Positions 28,687 through 41,065 of a stretch of DNA of 64,000 nucleotides are shown here, piece by piece. The stretch is from Hermatobates lingyangjiaoensis (taxonomy: Eukaryota > Arthropoda > Insecta > Hemiptera > Hermatobatidae): NCBI GenBank assembly GCA_026182355.1, contig JAPFBL010000226.1, positions 627,501 through 691,500 of the forward strand. Reading direction: 5' to 3'. Position numbers and translations under genes: made by a program. The first letter of the stretch is position 1, and each line of letters begins with the position of its first letter. The notes beneath the pieces are model-generated. The model did not search any database. It was not told the origin of the DNA and saw only the letters and a list, made by a program, of their open reading frames with translations.

Positions 28687-29367
28687 CATTGAGTAACTGA
28701 CCGTATTTCACTGATGTCATTTTCTTCACAAGTTTTTCAAGGTTTAAGTTAATGAAGGACTGCTCCTTTACTTTACATATAAATTTTACAAATAATATAT
28801 ATATATATAATCATGCTGTTTGTTATTTGACCACTCTATATTCACAGGTTTTGAGATTTTTTGAAGGTTTTGGTCTGGATATTAGAAAATACTTCGTCAC
28901 CAACGTTTCGACATATATTTATGTCATCCTCAGGGCTAAAACATTAATACATTGAGCATAATTTCCTAATATTGCCGTAATAACTGTGCTTAATGTATTA
29001 ATGTTTTAGCAATGAGGAGGACATAAATATATGTCAAAACGTTGGTGAAGAAGTATTTGTAATATCCAGACAAAAACCCTCAAGAATCTCAAAACCTGTA
29101 GATATATACATTTCGGTCTTTATTTAAAACCTTTTTCATAGGCAGAAGTATAAATTTTAAAACAGAAAAACTAAGTATTACATAACAAATTATTTTACAA
29201 AGAAAAATCCACATGATATTTTTCTTTGTAAAATAATTTGTAATGTAATACTTAGTTTTTCTGTTTCAAAATTTATACTTCTGCCTATGAAAAAGGTTTT
29301 AAATAAAGACCGAAACGTTGGTAATGAGAGTTTTATTTGAACCTGAAGAACTGACCGAGTCCCGATA

Positions 29368-29412
<45 letters not shown>

Positions 29413-32400
29413 GAATATGAGATAACCTTTCACTTCAAATGTTTGTTATAACTGTCAACAGGAGAGTACAAATTCTTATGTCCAAACACATCGAAGAAGC
29501 GACGATCATCAAATCAAATACGAAGGCTCATTCATGATGGTCTTTGCTTCGCAATCTGTACCCTCTTGATCATAGTTACAGCGTTCGTCTTGTATTCTTA
29601 AATCTTTCGCATGGTTCTAAACGTTTTGTTGTCTCTTTGGATCAATCTTCATTCGCCTTTATGACTTTTATATATAAAATTCAACGTGAAAACTGAGAAA
29701 CTTAAAAAGAAACAACGACATGTCAAGTCAAGTGAATGATGTAAAATTACCTTTCATTTCACAAAACAATCAAAAGGAAATAGGTCACAATTTTAAGTTT
29801 TACTTATGATTGTTACAAGGAAAGTATACATACGTATATTGATATTACGCATACATTATTGGAAATACACATTTCAAGGCGAGAGGCCTTCATACCTTGT
29901 AGGCATCGGCGATGTTGACCGGTTCACCAGTTTCAGCAACAAAGCCAACTATGCCTGTTCCCCAGGGGATTCGGATCTCCTCCTTACATTCTACTTCTTG
30001 TAGAGTGGATCTCGAGCAGACATCGAACAACTTCGACACTAAACACCTGCCAACAACCAAACATCTGAGCGAATAACTTCATCGTACATATTCATTAAAA
30101 CTTACTAATACTTTCAACCTGCACATATACAAATTCAAAATTGAAGAACAGTAATACACATAGTAAAGAAACACACTTATTAACTCTAGAGTTAGTAAGG
30201 TACTCTTCTTCATTAAATCTTAGAAGTATGGGCGATTTACATGTCATTTAACACTGCAAGATGTAATAATGAGACTCCAGATAACTATCTCATTGCTACT
30301 AGCAAAGATTCGAGCTTCAGGACATTAAATGTTTCATGTCATAAGGGAAAAACCTTTGACCCATGCTTCTGAGCGCCCGTACACGGTTTTTCTCTGGCCT
30401 TATCATCAAATGTCGGAAAAATCGTTAAAGATTATCTACTCTAGTAAACTTGACAGTCAAATTTTTTGGCTCTCAACAGATAATCAACCTGTAATGTGGC
30501 TAGTTCATATAAAATAAATTCAATTAACTAATAAGCCACACTTTCTGTCATCAGAGTAGCGCTGAATGCGATAAAAAAAACTTAACTTATTGATAGTGTT
30601 AAACAAAATTCTTTAAAGGAATTAATTGACTTACTTAAATAATACTATCTTACTTTTACATGAATGTTATGACTATAAACCTAACAACCATACCAGGTCA
30701 GACGTGAAAAGATTCAGAAATATAAACGTTTTACGTCGAATATCAAAATTTACTACTATATTAGAAGGACTTAATTACATTATTTAAATTTGGAAACGTA
30801 AAACTTAAAAAAATCCTCACAAATATACCTTGAATTAAGTTAACTATAACGTACTAACATTTTAATTTAGTGATCAAAATTAAAATTTTTACAAAAAATA
30901 GTTTCAAATGAATGATTAGTAAAATTTGGAAGTTCTTTTACAATTCAAATTAAAATACAAATGATGTATGAATGCTTCTTTCTTGAAATGGTAATAAGTA
31001 AACATGAATGTTTCAAAAGTATGGGTTTAATAATCTGGTAGACTTAAGTTGGAAGTCAGTTCAGTTGAGTCGGTGGGAAACAAACTGTCTGGTAAAATTC
31101 TCCAGTTTTTAAATTTAGTTTTTGCTGAAATTGCGTAAAAATGTGTCCACACAAACATTTTGTGATTTGGCTGTTTATGTAACAGTCAGTTAACAAAAAG
31201 TAATTGGAATGATAAATAATAAATCATCCATAATTAGAAGATCTCATAGCTTAAGTAACTATTTGGATAGGGGCCAGGTTAATTCAGTAGTTAACGTACT
31301 CGCCTCTGGCCGTACGTTCAATCCCCATGTGGCCTTCGATTTATTCACGCGGGAGATGAATAAATCTGAGTACGTCGTCCCTCAGAGAGGACGTTAAGCC
31401 GTCGGTCCCGAGCCTGTACGATGTCAGATACTCGTTAAAAGTTTCTACTCAAAATGCACTCAAGGTAGGCAAAATTTAGGACTCCCAATGTTGGAGTCCT
31501 AACAATTTTCCTAAGAATGTAGGAAAATCGATCAAACAAAACTAAACTAAAACTAAGAAATCCTTTCTTAGTTTTAGGGAATGCACTCCCAATGAATCAG
31601 ATTCTTGTTAATGACTTGTTTGACAAGAGGTCATATTCAACTCTTTCCGTTAGTCTTCAAAGCAAGATTATCACAGAGGTAGAAAATAAATTGAAGAGGA
31701 AAGGAAGGAAGTAGCGAAATCAAACTGCAAAGATAATTCGCAAAGGACTTTTATTTAATATTTTAAAAAATCATTTCCTTAATAAATGTCCAAGTAATTA
31801 ATGATATCTGTAATTATTTCATTGTCAATTAAAATTGAATTTCTGGTGATAATGAATAAGTGTGCAATGTTATTTTACGATATGATCAATATTTATTCAT
31901 CTTCTGTTTTAATTCTGCACGCAGTGACCAGCAATGATTGAAATCTCCTTTATATTGATGCCTACAGGTAGATAATAATAGGTAAAGGTGAATATTAAGA
32001 ATTAATGTCAAACAGAAGAAAAGTTAACAAGCAATATCCGAGAAAACCAAATGAAATATTTAAAGTTAACCACATTTAAGAAAGAAACAAACTGTAAATA
32101 ATGAATTGTACCAAAAAAAAATATTTACAAATGTTGAATGAAATAAAGAAGTAAGACAAAGAAAACAATGAAAATAATTAATTAATTAATAATTAATAAT
32201 TAATTGTATAGTATCTTTATTAAATATGATAGGATTGTATCTTGAATGAGAATGTTAACGGAGAAAAATCAGTTCGTTTAATCTTTTTTTATTAGGCAAG
32301 TCTTGTTATGACATCACTACTTAGTTCTTTTGCTAAATGATAAAACCATCCTGAATCTGCTACAACTTAACGGTATCTCTAAAGTAATCCAATAACATTA

Positions 32401-35400
32401 TTGGTCTTTTAATAACTTTTAAAGTTAAACAGCAGTTTATATCACCATTAAAGGTAATGGAAAAACAGGAAAAACAGAATCCTGATATGCATGGAAAAGT
32501 AATAAATAATGCTAAGAAGGTTTCATACTAATTACTCTAGAAGGGTTAAACGGGAAAAGTATTGAAAGGAGATATCAGGTGTGGTCTAGTGGTAAGAAAT
32601 CTGGCAGCTAGTTCTTATTTATTTCTTATTTCTTCTTCTTTCCCTCGTACTGTAAGGTGGCAACACTTAAAGAGCGCTTATGCGAAGAAGATTTGGGTCT
32701 TGGAATACCTTCTTAGCTGCTCATTTTTCCCTCCTCATAACTATGAATGTTGAAATATCATAAGTTTTTATGTTTTCTCTCTCCAAATTTGTTTATTCAG
32801 TTTGTTCAGTCGTTTTACTATAATCGTTTTACACTCTGCATTTTGGTATACTTAACCTTTATTTGCACATATTTCATTGAATATTATGTCAATTTCTAGA
32901 CTTACACATTTTCTTGGTTATTTCATTAACTCTGCAATTTGTAGGTATGAATGATGTAAAGAAGTTCACCAAATGATTTATTTGGATATTTCATTTTTTG
33001 AACCCAGACTATAGTCTGAAGAGATTCTCTGTCGTGCATGCTCTTATGGACTCTTAGTGGTTATAGGCTAATTATCATATAATGTTTATGCTTTGTTCTA
33101 CTGGAACGTTGGCAAACAACGATTCAACATCCAGAATTATTATCAAATTTACAAAGACTCTTAAATTACACAGAGGAGAAAGGATGAATAAAATTAAAAT
33201 GTTAAAAGACAAATCAATTGGAACAGAATACTGCAATTAACAAGAGGAACCTACTCCGTACCGGCGACCTAACTGTGTTGTTAACAAAGATGCAAGGAGA
33301 AGTATACGATCCTTTGAAAAAAAATATCAAGAAACTAATATCCCAAATATATGTTCTAGTCAACAATACATTACCAATGAAGGAGTTCACCCAAAATATA
33401 CAACTATATATATAACATACATATTTCAAAAAAAATAGCAGAAGTCATTAAAAAGTGCGACTTAGATGATAAGTAAGTGTAATAGTGTACCTGGAATGAC
33501 ACCTGGAGACGTGATGAGGAGTGGGGGGTGGGGTGGGAGGGGCGGAGGAACGCATGCAGCCCACGGGGGTGACTGTATTGCAAAAGGAGTCGGAACAGCC
33601 TGGGCTGGGGGAAGGTGGCGGCCGAGGACCGGGAATAGGGGAGCTTGGGGGTCTGGGAGAGCTGGGAGGCGGCACGGGGCGACAGCAAGGTCCGCAGCTT
33701 CGCGCGTCTCCCTGGACCAGGAACAGGGAGGCTCTGTCGGCGCGCAGCAGAGTGCTCACGTTCTGCAGGATCTTGTGACACAGTGACTTCACCTCCAACT
33801 CGTTACAGATATCTTTCAGCTGTAACCAAAATGACACTAAAAATATTAAAAATACTAGAAAACTCAATAAATCTACTTACGAGTATATTACATATATGTA
33901 CTCGTATATAAATCTTTATATTGAGGATCAAATTTATCAGGAATCTACCATTTTTTTTGCTGTAAAACGGTAAATCAGCTTGACGTAAATGTCTTTTGAG
34001 GTCTTTTTTAACTGTTTGTGACAATCTTAACGTATGGAAATTTAAAACACTTTTTATCTTGAACTTCCAAGTCAGTGTTTAAGCCATTCAGTGACTCTTA
34101 TTGTTGTTAGTGCCTGAATATATATATATATATATATATATATAAAGATTTCACATAAACACGTGAAATAACAATCTAATGATCAAACCACAATATGAAA
34201 TGGGAAAACGAGACTAAGATCTTTCAACAATAAGCGGTGTTGTTACTCAGTTGGGTTTTTGACTGACGAAGACCGCTTGTTAAGGGGTTAAAAGATCTTA
34301 GTCTTTTTTTCCCCATTTCATATTGTGGTTTGTATGCACAAACATACCTGTAATCTGCAGAACGCTACATTAGAAATTAAAAACGTATAAATATAAGAAA
34401 ATTAAACTTTAATTTATCCATTTAAATAAATAGTATTACCCAAAGATAATTGAAAATAACTTATTTTTTAAATTACAAAATAAAACTAATTAATTAATTA
34501 ATTTATTTATTTTTTATTTAATTTACATAGTCACAACAATGTAAAGGTAATGTTACCAATGACAATTATGAAAGAAATATATGCACTTGCATATTCCTGG
34601 AGGCAGGAGGGAAGAAATAATCCAGCGATTATACTTCCTGGTATGAAAAATAAGTTATAAAAATTAGATTAAATTTACAAATCACTAGAATAATTCACAC
34701 CAATAAGTCTCTTGGCCACTTTTTCTTCAGAAGTCTTTGGGGATTTCCTGAAATATTTGTTGAGGAGATGTTTAGGACTAAGGGATTATTTTATTGTTAA
34801 AAAGATTTTTGTGGAAGGCTTCGTAGCAAGATATTGCCACTTGACGAACTGTTAAAATCCTGAGGTTTGAACAGATTGTTTAATTTGGTATATAGAAAGG
34901 ACAATGAAGATTTTTTTCTAAGAATTTTTGATTGAAGAGATTGAATCCTTTGGGCATTACTAGATTTTGTTGCTCCCCATATCTCACTTCCGTAAGTCCA
35001 AATAGGCATAATCATAGATTTGTATAGTAATACTTTATTGAAAATTGTTAATTTTGAATGATTATCAAGTCAGTGAAGTAAAAGTCTATAGCGTCTTTTT
35101 ATTTCAGTTTTTTAATTTTGATATGGGGAGCTAATTTAAATTAAATGGACAATTCTAATCAAACATCAAAATGAATTATAATATGAGTATTAGGCAAAAA
35201 TGATTATTTTCTTAATAATTATTACAGCAACTTACGATGTGACACAAACAACTTTTTAACTTAAAAATAAGTAGACTATTATTTAATTTATCAAATGTTA
35301 AAATGTCTTATAATTGAAAACATTACTTAAAATAATTACTGGCACACTAATAATAACTTCGTAAAGATTAACAAAATATAGTTTAAAATTAGCTAGTTAA

Positions 35401-38400
35401 TATCTTTACCGTAATCTATCATTCTAGAAGAAAACTTGGAATGCTCTAAAATGAAAATGGGTTAAAAGTTTGTGCGTTCAAGACCAAAGTAAAATAAGGG
35501 AAGACATATAGAAAATAAACTGCAAATAAATTTATTCTTCAAAACAATCTTGCAAACTTTCCTTCACTACCCAACTTCTATTTATATTACCAGTTCCAAA
35601 CAGAAATAAACATCAATACTGCAAAACTAATTTATCCTTTTTCTTCTCTATAATGGTTAATTTTTTTTTCTTCTTTCCAATTTCCAAACTCCATCAATAT
35701 CACTCAAAATACTTTTTTTTTTTTTAACTTTTAATATTAAACTTACCTGCTTGTGTTTAATGTAAAGTAAAATTCTGCACTCAACATTGCCAGTAGTTTT
35801 TATTTATTATAATTTCAAAGATAAAAGTTCCAGCTATTAGCAAAATTTTCCCAATTAATAATTATATTTTCTTTTGTTAACTTATTGCTAATTTTGTTCA
35901 ATCTATATAAATAAAAATGAATGTCTGTCTGTTCCTTATGCCTGACTTATGTGTTCTGTTCCTTATGAATGTCTCTTATGCCTTCCTTAACCGTTCATCT
36001 GATTGCGATGAAACGATTGAGGAATGTTTGGATTCATATCCACGACGGTTTCTGAGTTAATGAAACTATGTTCTGATAGGCAATTTAGATTCTATATCTG
36101 AATTTATTTATTTTAATTTATTTTTTTAATAGTTTGATGCAATTTATAAACGGTAAAGTACTTTAAAACTTTCATGCTAAGTGGTTTTTTTATATAAATA
36201 AAAATCGGACAAGGCGTTCTAGGAAATCAAGGGCTATTCGATGGCGCATTCAGTTTAATGTCTGGTGATTTTCGACAAACTCCACCAGTTATATGACATT
36301 AAACACCCGCTGATGAGCTCAATGCATGTCTTAAATCATCGGTCTTATAGCAATTAATACATGTACAACTACAAAATAATGCATCCTCTGTGGTTTCACA
36401 AAACAATTGTTGGATATTGGAAATGGAAAATGGCCATCGATGAATCAACGCAGTGAATAACAATTTTTTTTTATAATTAAAGCTACCATCGACAAGTTAA
36501 CTGACGAAGTTTTCCAAAATATAGCACAAAATAAAACAATAAGCATTAGTGGCTCAGTACACGAATTATATTAGCAGCCAAGAGGAACTTTGTCAATATA
36601 ATCAATTTCAGCATTCAAAACCGAATTCTAATGCAACATGTACAAATCCATTAATACTATAACGACTTAAGAGGAGTTATTAAAATTTAATGAAATTCAA
36701 ATCAACTGAATTCCTAAATTCATTTGATTTCCAGGCATACCACCACACGTTTTATCATTAAACATTGTTGAGTCAAACTATTCTTTCTATCAAACATTAA
36801 TACTCCTCATCTCTGCAATGGTACCAGGATTTTGGTGAAACAACATAACAGAAACAAACATTTGAAACGGAAAATTGAAAGGCAAAGATAAACTGCGTAG
36901 ATGCCACGCATCCCAATGATTTCAACAGATATGCCATTCGAATTCAAACGTTTGCAGTTTCCGGTGCGGCTTGCCTTTGCAAAGACTATCAACAAAGCAC
37001 AAGGACAGTCGCTACAAGTGTGTGAACTGAATTTGGAAAATCCATGTTCTCACATGAACAGCTGTAAGTGGTCTGCTCACGCCTCAAAAAACCTCAAATT
37101 CATTTCAAAACTTGAATGCTCACTCTTTTTCTCGATAAAGCGACTATAAATAAATACAGATCTAATATAAAATAAATTGAATATTGTTGCACATTACAGT
37201 AAAAAAACTTTGAAAATAAGTTTGTTTATATTAGTTTTATTCCTGTTCGAAGTGAATATTTATAGATAAATACATGCATACTGTTAGTGCCACAGAGGTT
37301 AGTAAAGATAATATTATTATAATACATCCATCATACCTTGTATATCGCTGGTGGAGTCGCCCGACCGGTTTTTCAAAGACTGAATCATCAATGGGATTAA
37401 ACTTACTTATACAAGTCAGGTATATAAATACTTATGAAAATCAATGGAACTAATCAATTCCTAAATTTCTTAGCTGTTTTTTTTATTTAACCTGTTTTTA
37501 TTCTTTTGTAATTCAAGTCGTCTTTGTCGTGTCTTTCCTGTTGTCTATTATGTTTTTATTGGTTTTAATATTTTATAAAAAATAAATAGGAAATTTTAGA
37601 GTAGTATTGATTTTTACAGATATTTATATCCCTGATTTCCAACGACACGACCAACGATTCTTTCCGCGCACTGTTGTGCACGTTGTATTAGCAGTTCCAG
37701 GTCACGGACCTACTACTGCTGAATTATTGTCCTGCTGTGGTGGTGGGGTCAGTAAGTAAATGTCTGTACTTTTATTATGTGGTTCGTCTGTTTACGTCAT
37801 TTTCGTGGTCGTTTGGTCTCATTGTGTCGTGTCTTGTCAGTCTTTTTCAAGGGTTTGGCCTTCTATTTCATTTCCATAAGTAAGTTTAGTCGCATTGATG
37901 ATGCAGCCTTTGTAAAACCGGTCGGGCAACTCCACTAGCGATATACAAGGTATGACGGAAGTTTATAATAATATTTTTATAGGTAAGACAAGACAACATC
38001 TATCGGTCAGATATTATGTTAATATTTAGTAATTTAGTAATTAAATACTAAATTACGTTTACCTAAAGTTTACATGACATTCATTGACAGTTAGGCGGTA
38101 CGAAGTTTGCTGGGTCAGCTAGTTAGCAATAGACATAAATTAATTAACCACTTTTAATTTATTGGGTCGTTTCATATGACTGTTACAACCCAGTTTAGTT
38201 GACTGCCGTCTCTTCCAGTTATCACTCTGCTTCTAACAATTGAAATATTGAAGAATCTGGAGTGTCATTACACCTACTTTACTAAGTAAACATATTTATA
38301 ATGGCATACAGGTATACAGAAACTAATATAGGTTATAATCAAGTTTTGATTATGTAGTTACCATGTTGGTAGGGGGTCAAGTTAGCTCAGTGGTTAGCGT

Positions 38401-41028
38401 ACTCGCCTCTAAACTGATAGGACCGGGGTTCGATCCCCACCTAGCCCTCGATTTATTAATGCGGGAGGTGAATAAATCTGAGCACGTCGTCCCTCAGAGG
38501 ACGTTAAACCGTCGGTCCCGAGCCTGTACGATGTCAGGCACTCGTTAAAGATCCCTACTCTAAATACACTTAAATTAGGCAAAATTTAGTACTCCCACTG
38601 TAGAATCAATCTTCATTGTGTGGTATCACAAAGGGCCAATGCTCGGCATACGTGTGTTCCCTTGTGAGACTACCACTGCAATCTAACCTACCATGTTGAT
38701 CTAATATCAAAGTTATAGATAATTAATTTAATGATTTCCTTTGTTTTAATGTGGCTATATACATTTAATTAGTTACAACCTACTTGAAATCACTGATCTA
38801 AAACAATCTACCAACTCATTACTATTAGTATTATCCGTCAGTATACGAGACAAAGCCACTTTCTTGAAATCAGAAAGCTCCCGATTTACGAGATCATTAT
38901 TATTTGTTCACCTTGGTAAAATATTATTTGTGGGGTATTTTATCTGTTAACATACAGTTCAAGATATTAATATTGCCCTCTATTAAATTTTTGAAAATTA
39001 TACTTCTCATTGCGGCATTTTCATTTCGTTCTAGTCTCAACACATTACAAATCTACAAATCACCTTTTTCTTGATACAAATATCGAAGGTTGTGTGGGTT
39101 TAATATCTAATTCCACGATGGAGGTAAGGCAGATGGTTATTACTTCTGTTATTCTTCGACACGCTTGTCTTTGTAGTTTATTAAGGCTAATTTGGGTACA
39201 TTTTTCATTTTATAATCTATGAAAATTTTCCCAGTTATTTTATCATATCAGTAATAGTGATTTCATAGATACAAAAATGTAAATTTGATTTAATACACTA
39301 TGTTCTACGAAACAATCTCATACAACAGACTACTGTTTTGTATCATCAGTAGAATATTTCTTTATAAGGTCTGCAACAGATATCTTAGCCAGTGTATCTG
39401 TTACATGGTTTTTCAAGCCTGGACTTTCATCTAAAGAGAATTCTGATTTATACTTTTAATGAAAACACCTTTGAAACTATTTTCTATCTTATTCAGGAAG
39501 GTATAAGGACTGTTTTCACTGGATTTAAACGAAATCTTTCTCATTTACCCATCTTTTACAAATTTGGCCAGTATGCTGCACAAGCTCAAACCACAGTATT
39601 ATCGATCACTCATTCCAATTCTTCTAATAAAGAGATCATATGAACGTCCATGCGCAACATGACCTTGATTATTTAGAGCAAAAAGGAGGTCATCTAGAAC
39701 TAATGACTACAAGAGGGGTGATAGCACACCACCCTGGGGACTGTCACAATTTCAGTTCCAGTAGATATTTTCATTAATTATCCTTGCGTGAGATTGTAGT
39801 AATCCATTATATATCTCTTGGATTAAAACATCAATATATTAATTCTAATTCAAAGCATTATAAGGTCTCATATCGAAACCTTTAATATACAATAATAAGC
39901 CCAGAATGATTACTTTAAGACTTCATCATTAAGAATTAAGATTAAAAAGATAGGATTTTATCTTCAAATTCCTTTTATTAAACGTCTGAATAGCAATAAA
40001 TGTTTAACTCAATTCTGATAAAAAATTCCAAATAATCTAACAAGAACAGCAGGTTATTCATTAATCCAAGTTGAGTTTTCAGTTAGAAACTAATATTCGT
40101 TTATTTGACAGTCAGAATTTCTTAAACTTTTTTGTAACATTCTAAATTTAATTTTTTCCACTACATTTCATTCTTCTATAGTTATCTGTTTATAAAAAAA
40201 AAAAAAAATACGAATCTGAGATCATAAAAAGTAGCATAATGTCCCTTTGCGTCAGTGTAATTTCGTCAAAAAAGTAGATACCTCAAAATTTCAAAGAGAG
40301 CTATTTTTGGGTATAATGTTATTTGATTTGTATTGCTTCCACAAGCTTTCGGTGTCAATTATTAAGACAAAGAGTTTAAATTTTATTGAAGTCTAATCTT
40401 TTGGTTATTTATAAAATCTGATTTTTTTTTCAGTTAAGGCTGTTGTTAGATGTATAATACTTCCTAAGTTTCAAAAGTTTGGAGTTAGCAGTTAGAGAAG
40501 AAAAAAAATTAGTGTAAAATTAAATTTTAACTACAAAGGTGACTTTATTATTACGGAATATTGTTCAAAAACAATAGGGTACATCTACACTATAAAATAT
40601 TTGTCTATAAAATATGAATTTGATGCATCAAAAATGTGAAGAGCTTCATTACTTATGAAGCTCTAAGAGTGACTCCGGAATTTTTTTGAGGATTTGTATC
40701 CTGAAACTATCATTGAAACGGAAGTCATGGGAATTACCATGGATGGCTATGGGTAACTCACTGCGCCGACCAAGGGACGCCCTGTGATTGTTCATACGTA
40801 GGCTCAGTTTGGTCGAAGCCAAGCCAATGAAAAAAGCATCACATCGAGTATAATCCAAATGATAAATGCATTAACAGGAGGTGCAAGATGTATCAGAGGG
40901 AACAGGATAGGAGTTGTTACTGAGAGGGGAAGTAAAGTAAGGACTGGAGTTAATTAAGGGACAGGTTTGGCAGTTACGGCGTTCACAACGCTGCTCCCCT
41001 GCTAGTACAGGGGCTGTTGGAAATATGG

Positions 41029-41065
<37 letters not shown>

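Larger units (their letters stand above)
35902..38122 (+). mobile_element. Degenerate Helitron with helicase remnants
   Basis: The 5' end TCTATATAAATAAAAATGAA follows A, and the 3' end GGCGGTACGAAGTTTGCTGG then GTCAGCTAG precedes T, both typical of animal Helitrons inserted between A and T. Inside, DNA at about 36240-36310 encodes a decayed SGDFRQ-type helicase motif, and 36901-37149 encodes [20 protein letters not shown] then [18 protein letters not shown], the last motifs of the Rep/Hel helicase. Frame breaks are present, so it is not autonomous. A foldback is nested at 37332-37954. Confidence 0.8.

Noticed and set aside
33466..33911. Three overlapping plus-strand open frames over exon 3
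   Set aside because: They are antisense shadows of the GC-rich, proline-coding exon 3 of Pde6; their translations (Gly/Arg-rich) match no family and have no splice context.
39305..39355. Minus-strand CTGATGATACAAAACAG with a TTGTAT partner as a ribozyme
   Set aside because: GAGA replaces GAAA and stem III is not recognisable; at best a decayed copy.
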